The notes under the pieces: model-generated
The model's input: only the letters and a program-made list of their open reading frames with translations
The model's database searches: none
What the model was told of the DNA's origin: nothing
Source: Guyparkeria sp016278265
Lineage (GTDB): Bacteria; Pseudomonadota; Gammaproteobacteria; Halothiobacillales; Halothiobacillaceae
NCBI RefSeq assembly: GCF_044582145.1
Contig: NZ_JBDODO010000007.1
DNA length: 64,000 nt
Reading direction: 5' to 3' (one strand)
In this document: piece by piece, positions 53,789 to 63,088 of the stretch
How the letters are laid out: every line of letters begins with the position of its first letter
How positions within the stretch are numbered: the stretch's first letter is position 1
Position numbers and translations under genes: made by a program

Positions 53789-55197
53789 CCGTTGGCCACC
53801 GGCTTTTCCAGCACCGCGTAATAAAAGCCGTCGTGGCCGTCGACCTGCGGGAACAGTTGACGTCCGACCACCTGCGGCTCCCCCCAGTCAACGTCCAGCG
53901 GCACGGCAATCGCATCGGGGTGGTCACGCAGGAAGGACTCGACCTGCTTGGCGTTCTCGCGCTTGAGGATCGAGCAGGTCGCGTACACGAGGCGCCCGCC
54001 CGGGCGCAGCAACGCCCACAGCCGCTCCAGGATCTCGCGCTGCCGGCGCACCAGGACATCCAAGTCCTCGGGTCGGCGCAGGCGCTTGATGTCCGGGTGG
54101 CGCCGGATCACGCCGGTGGCCGAACAGGGCACGTCGGCCAGGATGCGGTCGAAGCTCGCCGGCGGCTCGATCGACTGCGAGGTCAGATCGGCGCAGACCA
54201 ACTCGGCGTAACGCCCGGAGCGTTCGAGATTGTCCTGGACCCGGGCCAGCCGGGTGACGTCGATATCCACCGCCGTCATCCGCACGGCCGGCTCGGAGTC
54301 GAGCATCGCCAGCGTTTTGCCGCCCGGGGCGCAGCAGGCGTCCAGCACGCGCAACCCCGGCGACAGGTCCATCAGGTCGACTACCAGCTGGGCCGCCTCG
54401 TCTTGTACCGACACCTCGCCCTGATGAAAGCCCGGCAGCCGCTCGACATCCAACGGCGTGGCCAGGGCCACCCCGTGGGGGGCGTGACGCGTCGCGCTGG
54501 CCTCGACCGACTCCTCGGCAAGACGCTCTAGATAGGCGGACACGCTCTGCTCGGCGGCATTCACCCGCAGGGTCATGGGGGGATGGGTGGCCAGCTGTCC
54601 GCCCAGCTCGATGGTGCGTTCCTCGCCCCAGTCGTTCGCCAGCATGCCGAACAGCCAGTCCGGGAGACGGGCCCGTACCGCCGGCGGCGCGTTGTCGAAC
54701 GGCGTCTCACCGGCCTCGATCTGACGCACTGCACGCCGCAACACCGCGTTGACCAGCCCGGTCGCCCAGTTGTGATTGAGCTCGCGGGCGGCATGCACCG
54801 CGGCATTGACCACGCGCGAGGGTTCGCGCTTGGAGCCGGTCAGGCGCTCGAGGCCAACCAGCAGCAGCATGCCGACCTCGGCGGCGCGGGGATTGAGCGG
54901 ACGGTCGAGCAGCTGGTCGCGCCACCACGCCAACGGCTCGTAGTGGCGCAACACCTCGTAGCTCATCGCCTGCACCACGCTGCGGTGCGCGGCCTGAGCC
55001 CGCGCGGTCAGCTCGGGCAATACCTGGTCAAGGGAACGGCCGCGATCGACGACCTGCAACAGCCCCTCGGCAACCAAGGCCTCGGGCGAGCGCGGCGGCC
55101 CGCCCTGGTCCGCGCCACCGGGACCGCGACGCGGGCGACCCCGCTGACCGTCGGGGCGGCGCCGGGACTGGCGATCGGCCTGTGGGTTATCCGCCAA
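53785..55197 (-). CDS. rsmB: 16S rRNA (cytosine967-C5)-methyltransferase RsmB
   Basis: RsmB methylates C967 of 16S rRNA. The protein has an NusB-like N-terminal RNA-binding domain (VAEGLLQVVDRGRSLDQVL) and a SAM domain with DACCAPGGKTLAM, the PC motif DVPCSATGVIRRHPD, and the catalytic cysteine in YATCSI. A basic, low-complexity leader of about 40 residues (rich in Arg, Pro, Gly) precedes the NusB part. I set the start at TTG 55197 (470 aa), 11 bases inside fmt; no ATG precedes the domain, so this is uncertain. Confidence 0.92.
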   Translation of the reverse strand: MADNPQADRQSRRRPDGQRGRPRRGPGGADQGGPPRSPEALVAEGLLQVVDRGRSLDQVLPELTARAQAAHRSVVQAMSYEVLRHYEPLAWWRDQLLDRPLNPRAAEVGMLLLVGLERLTGSKREPSRVVNAAVHAARELNHNWATGLVNAVLRRAVRQIEAGETPFDNAPPAVRARLPDWLFGMLANDWGEERTIELGGQLATHPPMTLRVNAAEQSVSAYLERLAEESVEASATRHAPHGVALATPLDVERLPGFHQGEVSVQDEAAQLVVDLMDLSPGLRVLDACCAPGGKTLAMLDSEPAVRMTAVDIDVTRLARVQDNLERSGRYAELVCADLTSQSIEPPASFDRILADVPCSATGVIRRHPDIKRLRRPEDLDVLVRRQREILERLWALLRPGGRLVYATCSILKRENAKQVESFLRDHPDAIAVPLDVDWGEPQVVGRQLFPQVDGHDGFYYAVLEKPVANG

Positions 55198-56140
55198 GCC
55201 GCACCCCCAGCAGATCTCGACCGCGGGCGAAGTCGGCGGCCGCGATCGGCCGACCACCGGCACGCTGCACGCGGGTCAATTCCAGACCACCGCTACCTGT
55301 CTGCACCACAAGGCCATCGGCACTCAGCTCGATCACCTCGCCGGGCGTCGTCCCCTCGTGGCCATCGGCCACGCGCGCGCCCCACAGGCGCAACGGCTCG
55401 CCGTCCCACGTGGTCTGGGCGACGGGCCAGGGATTGAAGGCGCGCACGCGGCGCTCGATCAGGTCGGCCGACTCGCGCCAATCGACCTTTGCCTCGGGCT
55501 TGGCGAGCTTGGCGGCATAGCAGGCCTGTGCATCGTCCTGCGGCTCGGGGGCACCCTCACCTTGAACGATGGTCGGCAGCGACTCGATCAGCGCCTGGGC
55601 ACCGAGAGGCGCGAGCCGGTCGTGGAGGGTGGCGGCCGTGTCGTCGGGGTGGATCGGCTCGATCCGCTTGAACCACATCGGGCCGGTATCCAGCCCGGCC
55701 TCCATCTGCATGATGGTGATGCCGGTTTCGGTATCGCCCGCCTCGATGGCGCGATTGATCGGCGCGGCCCCGCGCCAGCGCGGCAGCAGCGAGGCATGGA
55801 TATTGATCGCGCCGAGACGCGGCATCTCGAGCACGGCCGGCGGCAGGATCAGCCCGTAAGCGGCGACGACCAGCAGGTCGGGCCGATACTCGGCCAGCCG
55901 CGCCTGGGCGGCCTCGTCTTTCAGCGTCAGCGGTTGCTCCACCGGCAGCCCCAACTCGAGCGCCGTCTGCTTGACGGGCGAGGCAGTGAGCTTCTTTCCC
56001 CGTCCGGCCGGTCGGTCGGGCTGGGTGTAGACGGCGACCAGTTCGAGCGTCTCGCCGCCGATCTCGTCGAGACGGGCCAGCGCCTCGAGCGCCGGCACGG
56101 CGAAATCAGGCGTGCCGCAATAGATCACACGCAGGCTCAT
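55187..56140 (-). CDS. fmt: Methionyl-tRNA formyltransferase
   Basis: Fmt formylates initiator Met-tRNA using 10-formyltetrahydrofolate. The 317-aa protein has IYCGTPDFAVPALEAL, the catalytic and folate site NIHASLLPRWRGAAPI with its Asn-His pair, and MQMEAGLDTGPM, followed by a C-terminal OB-like domain. It overlaps def by 4 bases, and rsmB follows. The def-fmt-rsmB order is conserved in gammaproteobacteria. Confidence 0.96.
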   Translation of the reverse strand: MSLRVIYCGTPDFAVPALEALARLDEIGGETLELVAVYTQPDRPAGRGKKLTASPVKQTALELGLPVEQPLTLKDEAAQARLAEYRPDLLVVAAYGLILPPAVLEMPRLGAINIHASLLPRWRGAAPINRAIEAGDTETGITIMQMEAGLDTGPMWFKRIEPIHPDDTAATLHDRLAPLGAQALIESLPTIVQGEGAPEPQDDAQACYAAKLAKPEAKVDWRESADLIERRVRAFNPWPVAQTTWDGEPLRLWGARVADGHEGTTPGEVIELSADGLVVQTGSGGLELTRVQRAGGRPIAAADFARGRDLLGVRLGG

Positions 56141-56643
56141 ACACGCTCCCGGCGCGCGGCCTTTTCCATCTTCTTGCGGATGCGCTGCTGCTTGAGCGGC
56201 GAGAGGTAGTCGATGAACAACCGACCGTCGAGGTGGTCAAGTTCGTGCTGGAAGCAGATGGCCAGCAGCCCGTCGAGATCCTGTTCGATGGCCTTGCCCT
56301 TCTCGTCTCGGGCGCGCACACGGATGCGTTCGGCGCGCGAAATGGTCTCGTTGATGCCTGGAATCGACAGGCAACCCTCTTCCGACTCGACTTCTCCCGA
56401 GCGGGCCACGATCTCGGGATTGACGAAGGCCATGGCCCCGCTGCGGTCCTCGCTGACGTCGGCCACGAACAGTCGCCGATGCTCGTCGATCTGGGTGGCG
56501 GCCAGGCCGATGCCGCTCTCCTGGTACATGGTCTCGAACATGTCGGCGACCAGTTCGGCGAGCGCAGGCTCGAAGGAATCGACCGGGCGGGCAATCTCGC
56601 GCAGGCGATCGTCGGGGTAGATGAGGATGTCTCGCAGACTCAT
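56137..56643 (-). CDS. def: Peptide deformylase
   Basis: Def removes the formyl group from new proteins using an Fe2+ or other metal ion. The 168-aa protein has the three signatures GIGLAATQ, EGCLSIPG and the metal site QHELDHLDG. It begins MSLRDILIYPD at ATG 56643; the frame continues upstream but without homology. It is the first gene of the leftward operon that runs through fmt and rsmB to lpxL. Confidence 0.96.
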   Translation of the reverse strand: MSLRDILIYPDDRLREIARPVDSFEPALAELVADMFETMYQESGIGLAATQIDEHRRLFVADVSEDRSGAMAFVNPEIVARSGEVESEEGCLSIPGINETISRAERIRVRARDEKGKAIEQDLDGLLAICFQHELDHLDGRLFIDYLSPLKQQRIRKKMEKAARRERV

Positions 56644-56738
56644 ACGTCGGTCACTGGGTTCGGTTATTCGCCACGGCGGGGTCACTGACACGGCACTTCG
56701 TTCGCCCGCTGGCCGACTGGACGGTGGGGGCGAAATCT

Positions 56739-56768
56739 TTTACAACAAGCCGTATTTGGGGATACATT
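56739..56768 (+). promoter_or_regulatory. Predicted sigma70 promoter of the LysM-dprA unit
   Basis: TTTACA (56739-56744) and TACATT (56763-56768) are 18 bases apart and match the -35 and -10 consensus at five and four positions. They lie in the 225-base gap between def and the LysM gene, about 100 bases before the ATG at 56869. The opposite strand of the same AT-rich patch could serve def, but no clear motif was found. Confidence 0.5.
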
Positions 56769-56868
56769 GTACGCCAGCACTCGGCAGAACCCAGATGAAT
56801 GTCGACAATCACGGGGGAACAGTTCGCACGCGGGCTGCTCTCGGCCGGACACCAAGGACGTTGTAACG

Positions 56869-58062
56869 ATGAGATCGACCAAAGGACTCCCCCTGGCACT
56901 AGCCCCGGCACTCGCGCTCGCGGGACTGATGCCGCTGATTGCCAGCCTCACCGGCTGCGCACTGACCGAAGACGATGTGGTCAACCCACGCGAACCCATG
57001 TCCGCCGACGCCCTGCCGCTGGGCGCCGAACGCGGCCCGGTCAAGCGGACCCTCTCCGCCGAGGAAACCCGCGACCAGTTCCGGGACCTGTCCGCCGAGA
57101 ACTACGTGGTCAAGAAGGGCGACACCCTCTGGTCGATCGCCAACCACTTCCTTAAAGACCCCTATTATTGGCCCGAGATCTGGTACGCCAACTCGGAGAT
57201 CGCCAACCCGCACCGCATCTACCCGGGCGACCGCATCCAGATCGTGTTCGTCGGCGATCGACCGCGATTGTCCATCGGCCTGCGCCCGCACATCCGTTAC
57301 GAATCGCTGCCGCCAGCGGTCGCCGCCGTGCCGCTCGACCTGGTCCGCCCGTTCCTGACCCACGACCAGGTGATGGACGAGGGCGAGTTCGAGGCCGCCC
57401 CCTACATCCTCGCCAACCGCGAAGGCTCGATTCACGCCAGCAGCGGCGACACCGCCTACGTCCGCCCGCCGCTCGACGGCTCGCAGCAGCGCTTTGCCAT
57501 CGTCGAGCAAGGCAAGGCCCTGGTCGATGGCCGCACCGGCGAGCACCTCGGCTACCGCGCCATCTTCAAGGGCGAGGCCAACGTGGTCGAGACGGGTGAC
57601 CCGACCACCGTCAAGCTTGAAGACACCGTGCGTGAAGTCGCTGAGGGCGACCGCCTCGTCGACATGACCGAGGAGGCCTTCGATCGGGACGTCACGCCGC
57701 AGATCCCGGCCTTCCCGATCGACGCGACCATCATCCTGCTGCCGGATGCCATCACCCAGGTGGGCAGCCAGCAGGTGGTCGTGATCGACCGGGGCAGCAA
57801 ATCGGGTGTGACCGCCGGCGACCTACTGCAGATCAGCAAACGCGGCCGCGTGGTCGAGGACCGCTTCGCCAAGCGCGAGACCGGCGAGGATGGCCGCGAG
57901 GCCACCCGCGGCCCAGCCGTGCTGCTGCCGGATCACCCGATCGGCACCGCCATGGTCTTCCGCGCCTACGATCGCGTCAGCTACGCGCTGGTGATCAAGG
58001 CCACCCAGCCGGTCCACGAGGGCGATCTCGCCCAGACCCCGGTCCAGGGAAGTCGCCTCTAA
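56869..58062 (+). CDS. LysM-domain lipoprotein
   Basis: This 397-aa protein has a signal peptide with a lipobox (ASLTGC, cysteine about residue 29) and one LysM domain (about residues 79-130; NYVVKKGDTLWSIANHFL, then YPGDRIQIV) that binds peptidoglycan. The C-terminal part is a beta-rich FlgT-like region with DRGSKSGVTAGDLLQI. A related LysM protein precedes dprA in many gammaproteobacteria and its role is unclear. It is 3 bases from dprA. Confidence 0.88.
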   Translation: MRSTKGLPLALAPALALAGLMPLIASLTGCALTEDDVVNPREPMSADALPLGAERGPVKRTLSAEETRDQFRDLSAENYVVKKGDTLWSIANHFLKDPYYWPEIWYANSEIANPHRIYPGDRIQIVFVGDRPRLSIGLRPHIRYESLPPAVAAVPLDLVRPFLTHDQVMDEGEFEAAPYILANREGSIHASSGDTAYVRPPLDGSQQRFAIVEQGKALVDGRTGEHLGYRAIFKGEANVVETGDPTTVKLEDTVREVAEGDRLVDMTEEAFDRDVTPQIPAFPIDATIILLPDAITQVGSQQVVVIDRGSKSGVTAGDLLQISKRGRVVEDRFAKRETGEDGREATRGPAVLLPDHPIGTAMVFRAYDRVSYALVIKATQPVHEGDLAQTPVQGSRL

Positions 58063-58065
58063 GCG

Positions 58066-59250
58066 GTGCCTGCCGCATCGATCTCCTCGTCGAACGCCCG
58101 GGCGATCGCCCCGGGCAACGGCGACCAAACCACCGCACTGATCGAGCTGCTGGCGATCCACGGCATGGGTCCCAAGCGGCTCGGCCTGCTACTGGCACAT
58201 TTCGGCACACCAAGGGATGCCCTCGACAGCCCGCGCGGCGAATGGCGCCACGCCGGGCTGCCCGAAGGCGTTACCCAGGCCCGCCCGGATGCCGAGAAGG
58301 TCGCGGCGATCACCGACTGGCTGGCCGCCGACCCGACCCACCACCTGATCGCCCGCGGCGATCCGCACTTCCCGACCGCCCTCGAGGACCTGCCCGACGC
58401 CCCGGCCGCATTGTTCGCCCGTGGTCGTGTCGCCGCGCTCATCGAGCCGCAGATCGCGATGGTCGGCTCGCGCACGCCCACCACCGGCGGACGGCAGAAC
58501 GCCCGCGCCTTCGCCCGCCACCTGGCCGCCCAGGGGCTGGTGATCACCAGCGGGCTGGCCCTGGGCGTGGACGGCGAGGCCCATCGCGGCGCGCTGGATG
58601 CCGATGGGGTCACCATCGCCGTGCTCGGTTCGGGCCTCGACCGCATCTATCCGCCCGAACACGCCTCACTGGCCGAGGAGATCGTTGCCGGCGGCGGGGT
58701 GGTCCTGTCCGAATGGCTGCCGGGCACCGAACCCCGCCGCGGGCACTTCCCGCGCCGCAACCGGCTGATCAGCGGGCTGGCCAGCGGCGTGCTGGTGGTC
58801 GAGGCCTCGGTCAAGAGCGGTTCATTGATCACCGCCCGCCTCGCCGGCGAGCAGGGGCGCGACGTCTTCGCCATTCCGGGCTCGATCCACAACCCGCTCG
58901 CCCGTGGTTGCCATCGCCTGATCCGCGAGGGGGCCAAGCTGGTCGAGACCGGCCAGGACGTGCTCGAGGAACTGGCGCCCACCCTGCGTCGTCAACTGGA
59001 AGCGTCCGCCGCCGTACTGAACCCGGCCGCCAATAGCGCGACCGACCCGGCGGCCGAGGGCCACGCCCCGGCGCGTGATCCGGACCAGCAGCGCATCCTC
59101 GACCTGCTCGGCCATGACCCGCAACCGGCCGACACCCTGATAGAGGCGAGCGGATTGACCGCCGGTGAGGTTTCCTCCATCCTCCTCATGCTTGAACTGG
59201 CGGGAGATGTATCCACCCTGCCCGGTGGACTATACGTCCGCACGAGCTAG
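58066..59250 (+). CDS. dprA: DNA-processing protein DprA
   Basis: DprA binds incoming single-stranded DNA in natural transformation and loads RecA. The 394-aa protein has a SAM-like N-terminal domain, the Rossmann core with VGSRTPTTGGRQNARAFA, TSGLALGVDGEAHRGAL and EWLPGTEPRRGHFPRRNRL, and a winged-helix C-terminus (DTLIEASGLTAGEVSSILLML). With pilBCD in the window, it supports a capacity for DNA uptake, though this alone does not prove it. The start is GTG 58066. Confidence 0.94.
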   Translation: MPAASISSSNARAIAPGNGDQTTALIELLAIHGMGPKRLGLLLAHFGTPRDALDSPRGEWRHAGLPEGVTQARPDAEKVAAITDWLAADPTHHLIARGDPHFPTALEDLPDAPAALFARGRVAALIEPQIAMVGSRTPTTGGRQNARAFARHLAAQGLVITSGLALGVDGEAHRGALDADGVTIAVLGSGLDRIYPPEHASLAEEIVAGGGVVLSEWLPGTEPRRGHFPRRNRLISGLASGVLVVEASVKSGSLITARLAGEQGRDVFAIPGSIHNPLARGCHRLIREGAKLVETGQDVLEELAPTLRRQLEASAAVLNPAANSATDPAAEGHAPARDPDQQRILDLLGHDPQPADTLIEASGLTAGEVSSILLMLELAGDVSTLPGGLYVRTS

Positions 59251-59335
59251 AGCAACCTGCCGACCGCGCCTGCCGCCGCTCCTATGCAACCCCGCCCGCG
59301 TGCGCAGACTCAAGCCATCATTTCCCGGTGAGCCG

Positions 59336-59809
59336 ATGAAAGAGACCGTTCTCGACCTGTTGATGTTCCTCTTCGAGAATTACATGGAAGACGAAGATCG
59401 CTTCCCCCCGCAGAACGAGCGTGCCGGCCTGCAGATGAAGCTGCTGGAAGCGGGTTTCGACCACGACGAGATCGAGCATGCCTTCGCCTGGCTCGAGGGC
59501 GTGCTGGAACAGGGGAGTGAATCCGGTCCCGAACGCGACCAGGCATTCCGGGTCTACAGTGACGACGAGCAGATGATGCTCGACGTCGATGCCCGCGGCT
59601 TTCTGATGCAACTCGAACAGATCGGCGTGCTCTCGCCGTCCGCCCGCGAGACGGTGATCGAGCGCGCCATGGCCCTCGGCGAGGACGAAATCGACGTCGA
59701 GCGTCTGAAGTGGATCGTCCTGCTGGTCCTGTTCGCCAAACCCGGCGAGGAACAGGCCTTTGCCTGGATGGAAGACCTCGTCTTCGAAGACGCCGCCATC
59801 CTGCATTAA
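59336..59809 (+). CDS. smg: Smg family protein (DUF494)
   Basis: Smg is a small acidic cytoplasmic protein of uncertain role, conserved between dprA and topA in gammaproteobacteria. The 157-aa protein begins MKETVLDLLMFLFENYMEDE, has LLEAGFDHDEIEHAFAWLE, YSDDEQMMLDVDARGFL, and LKWIVLLVLFAKPGEEQAF. The ATG at 59336 follows the weak site CCGGTGAG. It lies 85 bases after dprA and 186 bases before topA. Confidence 0.92.
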   Translation: MKETVLDLLMFLFENYMEDEDRFPPQNERAGLQMKLLEAGFDHDEIEHAFAWLEGVLEQGSESGPERDQAFRVYSDDEQMMLDVDARGFLMQLEQIGVLSPSARETVIERAMALGEDEIDVERLKWIVLLVLFAKPGEEQAFAWMEDLVFEDAAILH

Positions 59810-59995
59810 GGGAGGGCTGCACGAATACGCTGTCACTCTGGCTGGGTGTGGCTTAGTTGGGCATCTGCTACGTTGTCGCCCTTGGAAAGAGAATGACTCT
59901 TCCACGGCAGACAAACGCCTTGCACCTGCCCGGCTCAAGCCACGCAGAGCGGCATCGTAGTCGTGCAGACCTTCCGTAAACAACGAAGACATTCT

Positions 59996-62530
59996 ATGAG
60001 CGAAAATCTCGTCATCGTCGAGTCGCCTGCCAAGGCCAAGACGATCAAGAAATATCTCGGCCCCGGTTACGAAGTACTGGCCTCCTACGGCCACGTTCGG
60101 GATCTCGTGCCCAAGAATGGCGCGGTCGACCCCGACAACGACTTCGCGATGAACTACACGATCATCGACAAGAACAAGAAGCACGTCGATGCGATCAAGA
60201 AGGCGCTCAAGAAGGCCGACACCCTGCTGCTGGCCACTGACCCCGACCGCGAAGGCGAGGCCATTTCCTGGCATCTCTACGAACTGCTCAAGGACGCCGG
60301 CCTGCTCGAGGGCCGCGAGGCCAAGCGCGTGGTGTTTTACGAGATCACCAAGCGTGCCGTGCAGGAGGCCATCGCCAACCCGCGCGGGCTGTCCGAAGAC
60401 CTGATCGACGCCCAGCAGGCGCGCCGGGCACTCGACTACCTGGTGGGCTTCAACCTCTCGCCGCTGCTGTGGAAGAAGATCAACCCGGGCCTGTCGGCCG
60501 GCCGCGTGCAGAGCCCGGCCCTGCGGATGATCGTCGAGCGCGAGCAGGAGATCGAGGCCTTCACGGCGCGCGAATACTGGTCGATTGCCGCCGACTGCCG
60601 CACCAAGGACCAACCGTTCGCCGCCCGCCTCTACGAGCTCGACGGCAAGAAGGTCGCCCAGTTCACCCTCGAGGACGAGACCAGCGCCACTGCCGCGCGG
60701 GAACGCCTCGAGGCCGCCGCCGCTGGCAAGCTCACCGTCACCAAGGTCGATCGTCGCGAGCGCAAGCGCCACGCCGCCCCGCCGTTCACCACCTCCACCA
60801 TGCAACAGGAGGGGGTACGCAAGCTCGGGCTGACCGCCTCGCGCGCCATGCGCACGGCCCAGGAGCTCTACGAGGGCGTCGACATCGGCCAGGGCACCGT
60901 GGGTCTGATCACCTACATGCGTACCGACTCGGTCAACCTGTCGAACGATGCGATCGGCGAGATCCGCCAGCATATCGGCGAGAGCTACGGCGCCGACTAC
61001 GTGCCGGAGACCCCCAACCAGTACCGCACCAAGTCGAAGAACGCGCAGGAGGCCCACGAGGCGATTCGCCCGACCTCGATCGCCAACACGCCGGACAAGG
61101 TGCGTGCCTTCCTCAACCGCGACCAGTTCCGCCTCTACGAGATGATCTTCAAGCGGACGCTGGCCTCGCAGATGAACCCGGCGATCTTCGACCAGGTCTC
61201 CGTCGACCTGTCGGCCGGCGACGAGCACAGCTTCCGAGCGACCGGTTCGACCCTGAAATTCCCGGGCTTTATTGCCGCGTATCGTGAAGACGAGGACGAC
61301 CAGGCATCGGACAAGGACGACGATCGTCGCCTGCCGCCGCTGGAAGAAGGCCAGCAGATCGAACTCGCCGCGATCAACGCCACCCAGCATTTCACCGAGC
61401 CACCGCCGCGCTTTACCGAGGCGAGCCTGGTCAAGACGCTAGAGCAATACGGCATCGGTCGCCCGTCGACCTACGCCAGCATCATCTCCACCCTGCGCTC
61501 GCGCGAATACGTCGAACTGGAACAGCGCCGCTTCCGCCCCACCGACATGGGCCGGGTGGTCAACGGCTTTCTCACCGAATACTTCCGCGACGTGGTCGAC
61601 TACGAGTTCACCGCCAAGCTCGAGGACGAGCTTGATGCCGTCTCGCGCGGCGAGATGGACTGGGTGCCGTTGCTGCGCGAATTCTGGGAGCCGTTCTCCA
61701 AGCGCATCGAACACACCCAGCAGAACGTCTCCCGCCAGGAGGCAGCCCAGGGCCGCGAACTTGGCGTCGATCCCAAGAGCGGCAAGCCGGTGGTCGCCCG
61801 CCTGGGCCGCTTCGGGCCGTTCGTGCAGATTGGCACCAAGGACGACGAGGAGAAGCCCAAATTCGCCTCGCTGCGCCCGCATCAGAGCATCGCGACGATC
61901 ACGCTCGACGAGGCCATGGAGCTGTTCAAGCTGCCGCGCAAGCTTGGTGAGACGCCCGAGGGCGAGCCGGTCGAAGCCAACATCGGCCGCTTCGGTCCCT
62001 ACGTGAAGTTCGGCAACAAGTTTGCCTCGTTGGGCAAGGAAGACGACCCCTATACGGTCGAGTTGCCGCGGGCGCTGGAACTCATCGAGGTCAAGAAACT
62101 CGCCGAGAAGAACCGCATCATCAACGAGTTCGACGATGGCATCCAGGTGCTCAACGGCCGCTACGGTCCCTACGTGACCGACGGCAACAAGAACGCCAAG
62201 ATCCCCAAGGACGACGACCCCAAGGCGATCACCCACGAGCAGGCGATCGAGATGATCGCCAAGGCACCGGAACGCAAGGGCCGGGGTCGCAAGGCGGCAC
62301 CCAAGGCCGCCGCCAAGAAGGCGACGACGACCAAGACCGCGGCCAAGTCGACCACGAAGGCGACGGCCAAGAAGACGGCGAGCAAGACCACAACCAAGAA
62401 GGCCCCGGCGAAGAAGGCTCCGGCGAAGAAGGCTCCGGCGAAGAAGACCACGACCGAGAAGGCCACCAGCGGAAAGACCGCCGCCAAGAAGAGCGCGCCG
62501 AAAAGCGCCTCCGGAGACAAGGCCGAATGA
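59996..62530 (+). CDS. topA: DNA topoisomerase I, without zinc fingers and with a lysine-rich tail
   Basis: TopA relaxes negative supercoils. The 844-aa protein has a Toprim domain (VIVESPAKAKTIKKYL; DPDREGEAISWH), the cleavage domain with active-site Tyr307 (ITYMRTDSVNLS), then three C-terminal repeats (LGRFGPFVQIG, IGRFGPYVKFG, NGRYGPYVTDG). No Cys4 zinc-ribbon is present, unlike E. coli TopA. The last about 85 residues are Lys/Ala/Thr-rich with KKAPA repeats and probably bind DNA. The ATG at 59996 is chosen because MSENLVIVESP is the family start; an ATG 33 bases earlier is in frame. Confidence 0.95.
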   Translation: MSENLVIVESPAKAKTIKKYLGPGYEVLASYGHVRDLVPKNGAVDPDNDFAMNYTIIDKNKKHVDAIKKALKKADTLLLATDPDREGEAISWHLYELLKDAGLLEGREAKRVVFYEITKRAVQEAIANPRGLSEDLIDAQQARRALDYLVGFNLSPLLWKKINPGLSAGRVQSPALRMIVEREQEIEAFTAREYWSIAADCRTKDQPFAARLYELDGKKVAQFTLEDETSATAARERLEAAAAGKLTVTKVDRRERKRHAAPPFTTSTMQQEGVRKLGLTASRAMRTAQELYEGVDIGQGTVGLITYMRTDSVNLSNDAIGEIRQHIGESYGADYVPETPNQYRTKSKNAQEAHEAIRPTSIANTPDKVRAFLNRDQFRLYEMIFKRTLASQMNPAIFDQVSVDLSAGDEHSFRATGSTLKFPGFIAAYREDEDDQASDKDDDRRLPPLEEGQQIELAAINATQHFTEPPPRFTEASLVKTLEQYGIGRPSTYASIISTLRSREYVELEQRRFRPTDMGRVVNGFLTEYFRDVVDYEFTAKLEDELDAVSRGEMDWVPLLREFWEPFSKRIEHTQQNVSRQEAAQGRELGVDPKSGKPVVARLGRFGPFVQIGTKDDEEKPKFASLRPHQSIATITLDEAMELFKLPRKLGETPEGEPVEANIGRFGPYVKFGNKFASLGKEDDPYTVELPRALELIEVKKLAEKNRIINEFDDGIQVLNGRYGPYVTDGNKNAKIPKDDDPKAITHEQAIEMIAKAPERKGRGRKAAPKAAAKKATTTKTAAKSTTKATAKKTASKTTTKKAPAKKAPAKKAPAKKTTTEKATSGKTAAKKSAPKSASGDKAE
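62402..62446 (+). repeat. 15-bp triple repeat encoding the TopA KAPAK tail
   Basis: Three consecutive copies of GCYCCGGCGAAGAAG code for APAKK units in the TopA tail. The first copy differs from the other two at one base. Translated, the stretch reads KAPAKKAPAKKAPAKK, similar to histone-H1-like DNA-binding tails. Copy number could vary without breaking the frame. Confidence 0.8.
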
Positions 62531-63087
62531 GCGTCCCGTCGCCCTTCCGGCTGCGCGAGATCGCCCGCCACCTCGACGACGGCGGGCTGATCGCCTACCC
62601 GACCGAGGCGGTCTTCGGCCTCGGCTGCGCGCCGCTCGATCCGTTCGCCGTAATGCGCCTGCTGGCCCTCAAGCAGCGCGACGTGGGCAAGGGCCTGATC
62701 CTGATCGCCGACACGCCAGAGATGCTCCTGCCCTTCGCCGCGGTGGATGCCGAGGAATGGGGCCGCATCGTGGCCGACTGGCCGGCGGCGCGCACCGTGA
62801 TCGTGCCGGCGGCCGACGGCGTGCCGCCCTGGCTGACCGGCGGGCGCAAGGAGATCGCCCTGCGGGTCCCGGCCCACGAGACCGCGCGCGCGATCAGTCG
62901 CGCCTTCGGCGGGCCGATCGTCTCCACCAGCGCTAACGTCAGCGGCCGTCCGGCGGCACGCGATGCGCTGACGGCACGGCGCCTGTTCGCCCGCGCCGAC
63001 GTCCAGATCATCCCGGGCAACGTCGACCGGCGCGCCCGACCCTCACAGATCATCCACTGGCCCACCGGGCGGACCATCAGGAGCTGA
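62527..63087 (+). CDS. tsaC: Threonylcarbamoyl-AMP synthase (YrdC/Sua5 domain)
   Basis: TsaC makes threonylcarbamoyl-AMP for the t6A37 modification of tRNAs that read ANN codons. The 186-aa single YrdC domain has IAYPTEAVFGLGC, LALKQRDVGKGLILI, VTVIVPA-type strand RTVIVPAADGVPPWL, and IVSTSANVSGRPAARD. It overlaps topA by 4 bases. It follows topA and precedes hemF as in many gammaproteobacteria. Confidence 0.94.
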   Translation: MSVPSPFRLREIARHLDDGGLIAYPTEAVFGLGCAPLDPFAVMRLLALKQRDVGKGLILIADTPEMLLPFAAVDAEEWGRIVADWPAARTVIVPAADGVPPWLTGGRKEIALRVPAHETARAISRAFGGPIVSTSANVSGRPAARDALTARRLFARADVQIIPGNVDRRARPSQIIHWPTGRTIRS

Positions 63088-63088
63088 C

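Noticed and set aside
59318..61390. A 690-codon open frame antisense to smg and topA
   Set aside because: It spans two conserved genes and an intergenic gap, and shows no family motif.
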